DNA from: Algoriphagus resistens
GTDB lineage: Bacteria; Bacteroidota; Bacteroidia; Cytophagales; Cyclobacteriaceae
Assembly: GCF_001442615.1 (NCBI RefSeq)
Contig: NZ_LMXN01000007.1
Span: forward strand, 62,001 to 126,000
DNA length: 64,000 nucleotides
Reading direction: 5' to 3'
The translations under genes were made by a program, and so were the position numbers. Under the pieces are notes generated by a model. The model made no database searches. It saw only the letters and a list, made by a program, of their open reading frames with translations, and was not told the origin of the DNA. Within the stretch, counting starts at the first letter, position 1. Each line of letters opens with the position of its first letter. Shown piece by piece: positions 39,201 through 47,700 of the stretch.

Positions 39201-41073
39201 CAAGGTTCAGCAAATCCACATAGTCGGCGAATATGCTAAAAAGATGATCCGAAATTATCGGGATGCCTTGCGGTTTGTGGACGACTATTTCCAACTGAAC
39301 TACAGCTCATTTCTTCGTAAATATTTCCCGGGCAGCAAATCTGATGAGCTCAGACTCAGGATGACTCCTGCAAAATTTCGTCAGCTTTTTGGTGAACTTT
39401 CACCGACCCAGCTAAAAATCATCAACGATAACGAAACCAAATACATAGCTGTTGCAGCAGGACCCGGCAGTGGGAAAACAAGGATTTTGGTACACAAACT
39501 CGCCTCATTGCTCCTCATGGAAGATGTTAAACATGAGCAATTGCTTATGGTGACCTTTTCCCGGGCTGCAGCCACAGAGTTTAAGCATCGCCTTCTGGAA
39601 CTGATTGGTAATGCGGCTAATTTTGTAGAAATAAAAACCTTTCACTCTTATTGTTTTGATCTATTGGGAAAAGTTGGCAGTCTGGAAAAGTCCGGCGACA
39701 TTCTAAAAAAGACAGTGGAAAAGATCAAAATAGGGGAAGTAGAAACTAATCGCATCACCAAAACCGTCTTGGTGATCGATGAAGCTCAGGATATGGATCA
39801 GGATGAATTCGAGCTCATCAAAGCCCTAATGCGTAGAAATGAAGAAATGAGAGTCATTGCTGTGGGAGACGATGACCAAAATATTTATGAGTTCAGAGGA
39901 TCCAGCTCAACCTATTTTGAAAAATTCATCTACGCTCCTAATGCTGCTAAATACGAACTTGTAGAAAACTACCGCAGCCAGCCAAACCTAGTCGAGTTTA
40001 CCAATCAATGGGTTCAAAAGATAAGTCATCGACTGAAACAATATCCAATCATGGCTAAGCAAACTGGCCATGGAAGTATCAGAATAATTCGCTATCAAAG
40101 CCCAAATCTAGTAATCCCAGTGAGCCAACAAATTCTATCTATTGAACTGAAAGGCAGCACCTGCATACTGACCAAAACCAATGAGGAGGCACTTCAACTG
40201 ACCGGATTGCTTTTGAAAAATGGCATAAAGGCAAAATTGATCCAATCAAACGAAGATTTCAGTTTATACAACCTGGGAGAGGTGAGGTACTTTCTAGATA
40301 AACTTTTCTCCAATTCCGACACCTACCTTATTCAGGAAGAACTATGGGAATTTGCAAAACAGGAATTGATCAAACGCTATCATAAAAGTGAAAAACTGGA
40401 GATCTGTCAAAATTTAATCAAGGCATTTGAACTCAGCCAACCCAAGAAAAAATACAGATCTGATTGGGAGATTTTTCTAAGGGAATCAAGGTTAGAGGAC
40501 TATCTCCAGGATAATCAAGATACTATTTTAGTATCTACAATCCATAAGGTGAAAGGAAAGGAATTTGACAATGTGTTTTTGACGCTCCAAAACTTTAATG
40601 CAGGCAATGACTCAGAGAAAAGACTGTTATACGTAGCCATGACCCGGGCCAAACAAAACCTGACGATTCATCTCAATTCTGATTTTCTGGATGTTTTTTC
40701 CTCAAAAAATATCGAGTGGATTGAGGACAATGCCTACTATCCATCCCCGGACACACTAACAATGCAATTGACTTTTAAAGATATCTGGCTGGATTATTTC
40801 ATCAATAAGCAATACTACGTGACACAGTTAGTCTGCGGGGAAAAATTGGTTCTGAAAGGAAGTGAATGCCTTAACTTGAAAGGTCAATCCATCCTGAAAT
40901 TCTCAAAGCTATTCTTACAAATACTGGAACAACAGAAAGCAAAAGGATTTGAACCCAGATCAGCCAAAGTCAACTTCGTGCTTTTTTGGAAAAAAGAAGA
41001 AACAGGCCAAGATATTCAGATAATTCTTCCCGAGATTCAATTTGAAAAAGTGATATCATTTTCTGATAACTAA
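36226..41073 (+). CDS. exonuclease-RecQ-UvrD fusion helicase
   Basis: 1615 residues, no signal. Residues 1-130 look like a DnaQ-type DEDD exonuclease: FFDSE (D13, E15), CGHNIFAHD (D63), CIDT (D83) and PLND (D117). A CxxxCxxC cluster is at 241-248. RecQ helicase motifs follow: PTGGGKS (294-300), DEAH (397-400), SWGQDFR, and QEAGRAGRD (585-593). After a helical linker comes a compact superfamily 1 (UvrD/Rep-like) helicase: AGPGSGKT (1078-1085), DEAQD (1185-1189), GDDDQNIYEFRG (1214-1225), STIHKVKGKEF (1437-1447), LYVAMTRA (1468-1475). All core ATPase residues look intact. The SF1 module is shorter than UvrD, suggesting reduced 1B/2B subdomains. It probably acts in DNA repair or mobile-element defence. 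Confidence 0.93.
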   Translation: MINNNLEAIVFFDSEIDPNTYKVLDIGGTSGDGKSFHYSTPNRFIDFLKEYKYICGHNIFAHDLKYLGKTIAQAGIPESNCIDTLYLSPLLFPTKPYHALLKDDKLLTDETNNPLNDAIKVKDLFFDEVESFRTTDTYLQQIIFLLLRDKREFQGFFKLIDFTCEDENVEPLIRHRFEGTICQSICLGELITNHPIPLAFSLSLINTFSQSKNLFSITPPWVLRNFPDVERIMFLLRSSPCNDSCPYCSQALDIYRGLKRFFGFSSFRSYGGEPLQEKAVRAAVANKSILAVFPTGGGKSITFQLPALIYGESSRGLTVVISPLQSLMKDQVGNLEKTGITEAVTINGLLDPIERSKSFERVEDGSASILYISPESLRSKTIERLILGRNISRFVIDEAHCFSSWGQDFRVDYLYIGDFIKNIQEKKNLSYPIPVSCFTATAKQKVIEDIREYFKRKLNLSLQLFTSHASRTNLQYQVFEKGNEEEKYQALRDLIELKKCPTIIYVSRTRKAYKLAERLSADGYESKPYHGKMDKQEKSENQDSFVNGKTQIMVATSAFGMGVDKKDVGMVIHYEISDSLENYIQEAGRAGRDENIVAGCFVLFNEEDLGKHFVLLNQTKLSIKEIQQVWKAIKEITKFRYSVSNSALEIARKAGWDDNVVEIETRITTAIAALEDAGYLKRRQNMPKVFANSILAKNAQEAIDKINGSERFQERQKEQGVRIIKKLFSSKSRKHSNDEVAESRIDYISDHLGIVKEEVINIVTLLREEKILADAKDLTAYIKQGENINRSLQLAETFGKIENHLLPIFEQEEKTFQIKELNEQIEAAGIEEVSPQKIKLILNFWAIKNWINRKADAFSKNHISIISLHSKEVLKEKLQKRHVLAKFIVEYLFQKKPISSVDLTFLKEEVLIEFSVLELLRSYENSQNLFKLSVSLNDIEDTLFYLSKIEALKIEGGFLVVYNRLTIERLERDNKKRFTKDDYQKLHQFYENKVQQIHIVGEYAKKMIRNYRDALRFVDDYFQLNYSSFLRKYFPGSKSDELRLRMTPAKFRQLFGELSPTQLKIINDNETKYIAVAAGPGSGKTRILVHKLASLLLMEDVKHEQLLMVTFSRAAATEFKHRLLELIGNAANFVEIKTFHSYCFDLLGKVGSLEKSGDILKKTVEKIKIGEVETNRITKTVLVIDEAQDMDQDEFELIKALMRRNEEMRVIAVGDDDQNIYEFRGSSSTYFEKFIYAPNAAKYELVENYRSQPNLVEFTNQWVQKISHRLKQYPIMAKQTGHGSIRIIRYQSPNLVIPVSQQILSIELKGSTCILTKTNEEALQLTGLLLKNGIKAKLIQSNEDFSLYNLGEVRYFLDKLFSNSDTYLIQEELWEFAKQELIKRYHKSEKLEICQNLIKAFELSQPKKKYRSDWEIFLRESRLEDYLQDNQDTILVSTIHKVKGKEFDNVFLTLQNFNAGNDSEKRLLYVAMTRAKQNLTIHLNSDFLDVFSSKNIEWIEDNAYYPSPDTLTMQLTFKDIWLDYFINKQYYVTQLVCGEKLVLKGSECLNLKGQSILKFSKLFLQILEQQKAKGFEPRSAKVNFVLFWKKEETGQDIQIILPEIQFEKVISFSDN

Positions 41074-41152
41074 CCCGATTGTTAAAACGCTAACTTTTGC
41101 AAAACAGAACAATCATTGATGATCAAAATAATTAATGAAATCTTATGAAACT

Positions 41153-41983
41153 ATGAAACCGTCGTTTCTGCTCTTACTAGTTGCAGGCCTATGCTTCACT
41201 TGCACTACTCAAAAAAACCTAAATACCAGTGTACAAAGTAATATCATCCAAAAAGAAAACTTTCACCTTTACCTACTCATGGGGCAGTCCAACATGGCTG
41301 GAAGAGGTAAAGTTGAAGCCTTGGACACACTGATCCACCCCCGAGTGTTTATGCTGGACAAATCCGGAAGTTGGATGTTGGCAAAAGATCCAATGCACTT
41401 TGATAAAACCGTGGCAGGAACAGGATTGGGGCTCACCTTTGGAAAAATAATGGCAAACGAAAATCCTGATATCAAAATAGGGCTTATCCCCACGGCGGTC
41501 GGTGGAAGCTCAATTGATCAATGGTTCGCAGACTCCCTTTTCCAACAAACAAATACCTATCCTTACGAGGACATGATCCTGCGGGCTCAAAAAGCTATGG
41601 AAACCGGCACATTGAAAGGTATAATTTGGCATCAGGGAGAATCCGATTCCAATTCGGAAGGGGCTGTTAGCGCTTACATCCAAAAATTTGAAGCAATGCT
41701 GGATTCACTCAGGGCGGATTTGGGAATTGTATCTGTTCCTATGGTAATCGGGGAAATAGGCTATTTTTTCTACCCTAAAGCTGAATTCGCCAGAGACATG
41801 AACGAAGTGATCAGGCAAATTGCAACAACAGACAAATGCATAGGACTGGTGACTGCAGAGGGCTTAGATCACAAAGGAGACAGTACTCATTTTGATTCAA
41901 ATTCATACCATGCCCTGGGTGTGAGATACGCTGCCAAAATGCAGGAGATTCAAAGACATTGCCCAATCCTTTTCAAAAAATAA
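41153..41983 (+). CDS. sialate O-acetylesterase (SASA/CE6-like) family protein
   Basis: 276 residues from the ATG at 41153 (ATG at 41135 possible). A short signal (LLLLVAGLCFTC) may be a lipoprotein signal. The SASA domain shows the nucleophile block LLMGQSNMAGRG (Ser46), GLIPTAVGGSSIDQW, IIWHQGESDS and a late STHFDSNSYHALG supplying Asp/His. The family removes acetyl groups from sialic acids or plant polysaccharides. It is the first of three consecutive secreted esterases. Its end lies just before the signal-peptide start of the next gene (23-bp gap). Confidence 0.9.
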   Translation: MKPSFLLLLVAGLCFTCTTQKNLNTSVQSNIIQKENFHLYLLMGQSNMAGRGKVEALDTLIHPRVFMLDKSGSWMLAKDPMHFDKTVAGTGLGLTFGKIMANENPDIKIGLIPTAVGGSSIDQWFADSLFQQTNTYPYEDMILRAQKAMETGTLKGIIWHQGESDSNSEGAVSAYIQKFEAMLDSLRADLGIVSVPMVIGEIGYFFYPKAEFARDMNEVIRQIATTDKCIGLVTAEGLDHKGDSTHFDSNSYHALGVRYAAKMQEIQRHCPILFKK

Positions 41984-42006
41984 CCCACAACAAATTCACA
42001 CTTAAG

Positions 42007-42711
42007 ATGAAGCAATTCAAAAACTACCTTGTTATCGCGATTGTATTACTATCTACCAACGTCTTTGCGCAGCAAGAACTGAAAGGATCCTATAATTATG
42101 GCAAATCAGTTGCTGTATTTGGAGGCTCCGTCTCCGTGATTCCTGCCAGTGACCTAGCCAAAAATATGTGGAAAGAGCAATTGGGGATGACAGTTACCAA
42201 TTTTGGTGTTGGAGGAGCAGGTTTTTCTTCTCTGCAGGGCAAATCCCTGCAACAACAGGTGGACGAAGCTGGGGTTTTTGATATTTATATACTTTGGGCT
42301 TCTACCAATGACTACACCAATAAGCGGGATGTAGGAAGTTATACCGACTACACAGAATTTGATGGATTTGACCAAAGTAAATTGGTAACTCAAGCCGGGG
42401 GAATTAATTACTGCATCAAGAAAATCTATGAAATCAATCCGAATGCACAGATTTATTTTTTCACTTCTAGCAAAGCGTTCAATGACAGAGGCGCATATGA
42501 TCCTTTTGCGGAAGACGGAATGGCCGATTATGTAACTATTCAAAAGAAAATCTGCCAACTCCACGGCATCCCCTTCCTGGATCAGTTTGAAAAGGGAGCT
42601 TATACCATCTACAACAAAGATCTCTACTACACTGACCCTATCCATATGAATGAAGCTGGATATATCAAGCTGGGTGAACTCCAAGTGGCTTTTTTAGCCT
42701 TTCCAGGTTAA
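42007..42711 (+). CDS. secreted SGNH/GDSL hydrolase
   Basis: 234 residues from the ATG at 42007. The frame opens at 41959 inside the previous gene, but only the 42007 start gives a proper signal peptide (cleaved after NVFA). Motifs: block I FGGSVS (Ser41 as nucleophile), FGVGGAGFSSL (Gly block), LWASTNDY (Asn block) and TDPIHMNEAGY (Asp-x-x-His). The family deacylates carbohydrates or lipids. Its place between a SASA esterase and a glucuronoyl esterase suggests carbohydrate deacetylation. Confidence 0.88.
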   Translation: MKQFKNYLVIAIVLLSTNVFAQQELKGSYNYGKSVAVFGGSVSVIPASDLAKNMWKEQLGMTVTNFGVGGAGFSSLQGKSLQQQVDEAGVFDIYILWASTNDYTNKRDVGSYTDYTEFDGFDQSKLVTQAGGINYCIKKIYEINPNAQIYFFTSSKAFNDRGAYDPFAEDGMADYVTIQKKICQLHGIPFLDQFEKGAYTIYNKDLYYTDPIHMNEAGYIKLGELQVAFLAFPG

Positions 42712-42815
42712 ATTCAAATCAGTCGGACTAATTCTGCATGCTTAGCTAGACTCAAAATCCAAGATCACTAAAACCCTTGATTTATAGTATATTGATTCAA
42801 ATCTCTGGATAGACT

Positions 42816-44099
42816 ATGAAAACAAAACTTCTGGCAATTATTTTTCTAACAACCGGCTTTATGGCATCTGCGCAAACAGAAAACCTCCCCAAGACCTCGG
42901 CCGGATTCCCCATAAACTATAATGAAGCGGCCATCCCTGCTTATATTCTTCCGGAGGTGCTTACACTTTACAACGGACAAAAAGTAACAGACGCAAAGAC
43001 CTGGCTGGAAAAACGCCGACCTGAACTGATAAAATCAATCGAGGAAATACAATTCGGGAAAATGCCTCCTCCTCCCACCGATTTATCTTTCGATGTTTTT
43101 GATAAAGAAACCAAGGTGCTGGAGGGAACAGCAGTCCGCAGACAAGTGACCATCTATTTGACGAAAGACTCTACCAGTAAGATGGATCTGTTGATTTACT
43201 TACCTACAAACGCTGCTGGGCCAGTTCCTTTATTTTTCAATGTTTCTTTCGTGGCCAATTCGCAGACAGTGGATGATCCCGGAGTGAGGATCGGAGATAT
43301 ATGGACCAGAGAAGGTGTGAAAATAAAAGCCGATCAACCGAGTAGATTCCCCAAAATAAACATAAATCAGTTCATTTCCGAAGGCATAGGATTCGCCACA
43401 GTCTATTACGGAGATATTGAGCCTGATTTTAAAGAAGGATTGAAATTCGGCATCCGGAGTACGTATCTCAAACCCGAAGAAACTACACCAAAAGACGATG
43501 AATGGGGAGCAATTTCCGCATGGTCTTGGGGGCTGAGCCGGGCGATGGATTACTTTGAACATGATAATCATATCGATAACAGCCGAATAGCCCTTCACGG
43601 CGTATCCCGACTGGGAAAGACTGTCTTATGGACCGGTGCCTATGACACCCGGTTCAAACTGGTAATTGCCAGTGTCTCCGGTGAAGGTGGTGCGGCAATC
43701 ACACGTCGGGATTATGGAGAAAACATCAAGCATATTACTGATACCTCCCGCTATTACTATCAGTTTGCGCCAGCCTATCACTCCTACGCTACCAAAGTCG
43801 ATAGTTTGCCTTTTGATGCACATTCATTGGTAGCTCTGATGGCTCCTAGGGCTTTACTTCTGCAAACAGGAAGTACGGATTATTGGTCGGACCCCAAAGG
43901 CGAATTTATTGGCGCTAAGGAAGCTCAAGCAGTGTATGCTCTATTTGGTGAGACAGGACCTGGAAATGCAAGTATGCCGGCTGCCGGCGACATGTCCCTT
44001 GTCTTTAATAAACTTGGCTACTACATGCATGATGGAGGACATGGCACAATTCCTTCTGATTGGCCTGTTTTCATAACCTATTTAAAGAAATTTCTGTGA
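42816..44099 (+). CDS. secreted CE15-like glucuronoyl esterase / acetylxylan esterase
   Basis: 427 residues with a signal peptide (TTGFMASAQ). The alpha/beta-hydrolase fold carries the CE15-type motif HGVSRLGKT, with Ser264 as nucleophile, then SVSGEGGAAITRRDYGENI, ALMAPRALLLQTGS and the catalytic His in HDGGHGT (His409). CE15 enzymes cleave ester bonds between glucuronate of xylan and lignin alcohols. The canonical GCSRxGKGA motif is slightly changed (GVSRLGKTV), so the substrate may differ. It closes the esterase trio and suggests decorated plant polysaccharides as food. Confidence 0.88.
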   Translation: MKTKLLAIIFLTTGFMASAQTENLPKTSAGFPINYNEAAIPAYILPEVLTLYNGQKVTDAKTWLEKRRPELIKSIEEIQFGKMPPPPTDLSFDVFDKETKVLEGTAVRRQVTIYLTKDSTSKMDLLIYLPTNAAGPVPLFFNVSFVANSQTVDDPGVRIGDIWTREGVKIKADQPSRFPKININQFISEGIGFATVYYGDIEPDFKEGLKFGIRSTYLKPEETTPKDDEWGAISAWSWGLSRAMDYFEHDNHIDNSRIALHGVSRLGKTVLWTGAYDTRFKLVIASVSGEGGAAITRRDYGENIKHITDTSRYYYQFAPAYHSYATKVDSLPFDAHSLVALMAPRALLLQTGSTDYWSDPKGEFIGAKEAQAVYALFGETGPGNASMPAAGDMSLVFNKLGYYMHDGGHGTIPSDWPVFITYLKKFL

Positions 44100-44190
44100 A
44101 GTATTCCAGTTGCTGAAATTCTCTTCCCAGATTATGGCTTTCTGGACACATGTTTTCGCAGATCCTTGAGGTATCGTTTTGGTAAACAAA

Positions 44191-44769
44191 TTAATCATTA
44201 AGTCCTTTTCCGTTGAGAATTTGGGGAATCAGCTTCTCTATTCTTTCCTCTCGGGTTTTAGCCTGCTTAGCTGAGCCAAAATGCAACAGGTATCCTCGCT
44301 GTCGGCCTGGGGTCAGTGCTTCAAATGCAGCTTTCAACTCAGGGTTTTCATCCAGTTTTACCTGAAATTCTTCAGGAACAGGATATTCCTTTGTCTTTTT
44401 TAATTCTACTTTCAGCCCGGCTTTCTCCACTTCAATCGCCTCGAATATATAGCTTTTCAACAGAGACTTTATATCTATAATTTCCTTCACATCGGTAAAC
44501 CTGATCTGTCTTGCAGACTGCACATTCTCGGTCTGCTGGATCAAAATATGCTCGGCATCCTGAAGAAGAGCCCCCTTATGGAACAAAAGCGCACAGTATT
44601 CCTTAAAGCCATGTATCAGTACTATGTTGCTGCCCTGAAAGGTATAGCATGGAACTCCCCACTTCAGTTCTTCAGTCAGTCCACAGTCTAAAACCAAGGC
44701 TCTCAATTGTCTATATTCTTTCTGCCATTGGGTGGGTTTATCGAAAAAGAAATCAACTTTAGTGTTCAT
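44191..44769 (-). CDS. YdeI/OmpD-associated family protein (DUF1801 type)
   Basis: 192 residues, no signal, cytoplasmic. The N-terminal DUF1801 fold (TEELKWGVPCYTFQGSNIVLI, EYCALLFHKGALLQD) is joined to the OmdA/YdeI C-terminal helix pair (LKAAFEALTPGRQRGYLLHF, KQAKTREERIEKLIPQI). Biochemical function is unknown. It ends the leftward run, with a serine hydrolase gene 1 bp upstream of its start. Confidence 0.9.
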   Translation of the reverse strand: MNTKVDFFFDKPTQWQKEYRQLRALVLDCGLTEELKWGVPCYTFQGSNIVLIHGFKEYCALLFHKGALLQDAEHILIQQTENVQSARQIRFTDVKEIIDIKSLLKSYIFEAIEVEKAGLKVELKKTKEYPVPEEFQVKLDENPELKAAFEALTPGRQRGYLLHFGSAKQAKTREERIEKLIPQILNGKGLND

Positions 44770-44770
44770 T

Positions 44771-45817
44771 TTATAGATCAGAATTTTGAATGGTTAAGGT
44801 TTCGCTCTTTGCCGCTTCCATTAATTGGGTATGTATTATAAATGTCTTTTTGATATCATCCAAGTCTCTTGCCGTGTTTTCCAATACTACTAAACTCAAA
44901 TCAGCCTGAGGATAATAATAACAAGCTGAAGCGAAACCGGGGGCATATCCCAATGCTCCAATTTGAACATTCTCCTCCCCCATATGGAAAAGTAACCCGT
45001 ACCCATATTCTATTTGACCAAAAATAGGATGGATTCTTGTGGCATACCGCGTTTTCATCAATTCCAAGGTTTCATTTCCCACCAGTCCGCCCGAATAAAG
45101 CAGATGATTCCATTTACTCAAGTCTTCCGCATTTGCTATAAATGCACCGGCTGCCACATGATTTCCTAAACTGTTTGTCACATATTCCAATGCCGCATTT
45201 CCCGATTCTTCATATCCTTTCACAAGGAACTTGTATCCCATATTGTCAGGATGAAACGTATTAAATAAACCATTTTCTGCAAAAAGTTGAGTTGATAATT
45301 CTTCGAATGAATTTCCGGTTATGTTTTCGAGAATTCTAGCCAACAATTCATAGCCCAGCTGGGAATATTGAAATTGGGAACCTGGGTCAAATTCCAGCGG
45401 CGTGGTTACATCTACTATCCCGTGAGTATGGGACAGCAGGTGATGAACCGTCACACTTTTAGACCAATTTTGATCAAGCAAAGGAAGGTATTTCCCAATT
45501 TCATCATTCAGGCTAAGATTTCCTTTCTCATATTCCCGAAGTACCAACACTGCGGTTATTTGTTTACTTATTGAGCCGATGACGAATTGGTCGCCTTTTT
45601 CCATGACTATGCTATCTTCAAAATTGGAATAGCCTTTCGCTTCATAAAAAACAGTTGAAGTTCCCTCAGTTAATAGCACCACTCCATTAAAATCACTGTC
45701 ATCGATAATAGTTTCAATTCTTGCAATTAATGCGGAATAGCTCTGATTTTCACCCTGTCCTTTTGAAAGGAAAGAATTTGAAAACAGCAGGAGAAAAAGC
45801 GGGATATAGAACTTCAT
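44771..45817 (-). CDS. secreted serine hydrolase (class C beta-lactamase / penicillin-binding-protein-like)
   Basis: 348 residues with a signal peptide (LFLLLFSNSFLSKGQG). The SxxK nucleophile motif is S82-I-S-K85 (FVIGSISKQ). The YxN motif is Y151-S-Q153, with Gln in place of the usual Asn, and no clean KTG/HxG motif follows. This pattern is common in esterase or D-aminopeptidase members rather than true beta-lactamases. Periplasmic. Neighbouring genes give no clear substrate. Confidence 0.9.
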   Translation of the reverse strand: MKFYIPLFLLLFSNSFLSKGQGENQSYSALIARIETIIDDSDFNGVVLLTEGTSTVFYEAKGYSNFEDSIVMEKGDQFVIGSISKQITAVLVLREYEKGNLSLNDEIGKYLPLLDQNWSKSVTVHHLLSHTHGIVDVTTPLEFDPGSQFQYSQLGYELLARILENITGNSFEELSTQLFAENGLFNTFHPDNMGYKFLVKGYEESGNAALEYVTNSLGNHVAAGAFIANAEDLSKWNHLLYSGGLVGNETLELMKTRYATRIHPIFGQIEYGYGLLFHMGEENVQIGALGYAPGFASACYYYPQADLSLVVLENTARDLDDIKKTFIIHTQLMEAAKSETLTIQNSDL

Positions 45818-45859
45818 TTTACTTCAAAAGTAAGACCGAATTAGTTGTGATTTTCACCT

Positions 45860-46276
45860 CTACAAGCCCAGCATCAGCAAATGTTTAACTTTATGATAAG
45901 TCAGTGCGGCCTTGATGCAATTTTTCAATTCGACTTCAGGAATTTCTTCATCCAGCTCAAAAACAATAGCCCGGTTTCCCTCAAACTTGAAAAAACCATC
46001 GTAAGCCATCCGGAAACTGGGAACCAATTTGCTGGTGCATTTGAAATACATCGCATATTGATCCGGGCTTTTTGCTTTCCAATCCATTCTTATAGTACTT
46101 CCTTTTTTGGCTAGGTAGCTCGGTTCTCCCCATTTAAGTGTTTCTTCCAAATCCGGAAGACCTATCTCCTCAGCCGTCTCCAAAATCAGCCTACGTAGAT
46201 TCACCATCTTAACCTTTATAAGGTCAGGGTATTTTGAAAAAACAGATGGCACTTCAGGACTTGTTATCAATTTCAT
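45860..46276 (-). CDS. DUF1801 domain protein
   Basis: 138 residues from the ATG at 46276; the frame also opens at an ATG at 46294 that overlaps the upstream gene by 17 nt. The DUF1801 motif is clear: LEETLKWGEPSYLAKKGSTI, QYAMYFKCTSKL and FKFEGNRAIVFELDEEIP. Cytoplasmic, with a fold shared by YdhG/Frataxin-like proteins. Function unknown. A second DUF1801-type gene lies about 1.1 kb downstream. Confidence 0.88.
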   Translation of the reverse strand: MKLITSPEVPSVFSKYPDLIKVKMVNLRRLILETAEEIGLPDLEETLKWGEPSYLAKKGSTIRMDWKAKSPDQYAMYFKCTSKLVPSFRMAYDGFFKFEGNRAIVFELDEEIPEVELKNCIKAALTYHKVKHLLMLGL

Positions 46277-46277
46277 T

Positions 46278-47162
46278 TTACTGCATTTTACCATTGGTAT
46301 TTATACTTAATGAAAAAAATCTAGCCGCATTTGTCAAGAATATTTTTTCTCTTTGTGTCTGAGACAAAAAATCCAATTTATTTACCGCATTGATCATTTT
46401 TGTCAAGTCTCCATTATCTGAACCAAACATGATCCTATCTTCAAATCCCGCCTCAATAAAAGCTTTCATAGCTACTTCAAAATCCAGTGCATCAATAATT
46501 TCAGGATCAGACAGCACAGAGATATCAATGTAAACGTTAGGATATTCTTTCAAAATGGTCATAGTGCTTTCCAAATATGGCCCTCCAGCATGCATAAGCC
46601 ATACTTTTAGGCTCGGAAAACTATCCAACATTTCTTTTAACAAAATAGGATCACCCATTGCCGGATCAAAGTTAGGGCTGAGGTGATTTGGCCCGGCCAA
46701 CCCCGTATGAATCCCAACCGGCAAATTGAACTCTGCAGCTAAGGCATAGTAAGGAAACAGGCTAGAATCAGATAAGGAAATACCATAATACTCTGACAAC
46801 ACTTCCCCTAAAAAATCAATTTTCTTATTAATAATCTGTTCCCTCACCCATTTAAGATCAGGATAACTCTCGCCATCAGAGAAGCATCTTTGTCCGCTGT
46901 ACGGCACAATTCCCCCGGGACATGGAAACATTAATCCAATCAAAAACTCTGGGGCAGATAGCGCTCTATATTTCTCTTGATCATCCCAAGCGCTGCTGAG
47001 GGCGACATGCTTTACATTATGCTTTTGCAAGTTTGCTATCTGAGTTTCTACATCACCGGAGAAATGCAAGTGTACATCAAAAATTTCGCCTGTATATTGC
47101 TTGCTTCCAGTATCTGAAATGAGCAGTAAAACCGAGCATATACCTGCTAAGAATATTTTCAT
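46278..47162 (-). CDS. amidohydrolase (TIM-barrel metal-dependent hydrolase), secreted
   Basis: 294 residues with a signal peptide (FLAGICSVLLLISDTGS). The amidohydrolase 2 pattern is present: FDVHLHFSG (HxH metal ligands), GIHTGL (His), WLMHAGGPYLE (His) and FGSDNGDL (Asp). The family hydrolyses amide, ester or lactone bonds, or decarboxylates. Export to the periplasm is unusual for cytosolic members but not rare in Bacteroidota. Its stop lies 1 bp before the preferred start of the DUF1801 gene. Confidence 0.88.
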   Translation of the reverse strand: MKIFLAGICSVLLLISDTGSKQYTGEIFDVHLHFSGDVETQIANLQKHNVKHVALSSAWDDQEKYRALSAPEFLIGLMFPCPGGIVPYSGQRCFSDGESYPDLKWVREQIINKKIDFLGEVLSEYYGISLSDSSLFPYYALAAEFNLPVGIHTGLAGPNHLSPNFDPAMGDPILLKEMLDSFPSLKVWLMHAGGPYLESTMTILKEYPNVYIDISVLSDPEIIDALDFEVAMKAFIEAGFEDRIMFGSDNGDLTKMINAVNKLDFLSQTQREKIFLTNAARFFSLSINTNGKMQ

Positions 47163-47212
47163 GAAAATGGAGTTGAACTATTTATTTCCAATAATTTAAC
47201 ACTAAACTCTCT

Positions 47213-47650
47213 TTACTCCAATAGTCTTTTCCTTGGCCGCAAACTATCTACTTCCAGGTATTTCTCTTTGATCAAGCCCAATCCAAAAGCTGCTGCTGAA
47301 GCCGTGAATACAGAATAATCAAATCCGCTTTTGATGCCGATGGAAAAGGTCATGCATAAAGCAAAAATAAGCAATAGTATTCCGCTAAGCTTTGCGAAAA
47401 GCTCAGTTTTATACCCAATCAACAGGAAAACACCAAACACAATTTCTGCCACTGTAGCAATTGCTGCAAGTGTTGGAATAACGGATGTCGGCATCCAAGG
47501 ATTGATTACGGCGGTGTAATCGACGAAACTTTGCCAATTGCCCCAAACAGAAACTTCTTCTTCCCACATTCCAAAACGGTCTGCAACAGCCGACAGAAAC
47601 GACAGCGAAATCGCCAATCTTAAAAACAGTTTTACTGATTTCTTTTGCAT
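47213..47650 (-). CDS. DoxX-like membrane protein
   Basis: 145 residues from the ATG at 47650; the frame opens at 47722 inside the HAD gene, but the extra residues do not resemble the family. About four membrane segments (LFLRLAISLSFLSAVADRF, IPTLAAIATVAEIVFGVFLL, LSGILLLIFALCMTFSIGI and a last one). The ADRFGMW and VAEIVFGVFLLIG segments match the DoxX/DoxD pattern. The family is linked with thiol or quinone redox, but most members are uncharacterised. Confidence 0.85.
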   Translation of the reverse strand: MQKKSVKLFLRLAISLSFLSAVADRFGMWEEEVSVWGNWQSFVDYTAVINPWMPTSVIPTLAAIATVAEIVFGVFLLIGYKTELFAKLSGILLLIFALCMTFSIGIKSGFDYSVFTASAAAFGLGLIKEKYLEVDSLRPRKRLLE

Positions 47651-47700
47651 AAGTAATTCTTTAAGTGCGTAAAAACCCACACGATAACAGCTTAAAATCG

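Noticed and set aside
42154..42684. 176-codon open frame on the minus strand opposite the SGNH hydrolase
   Set aside because: The plus strand encodes an SGNH protein with signal peptide and all motif blocks. The minus frame shows no recognisable domain.
44771..45817. Antibiotic-resistance beta-lactamase
   Set aside because: SxxK is present, but YxN is altered to YSQ and no clear KTG motif follows. The broad serine-hydrolase family fits better.
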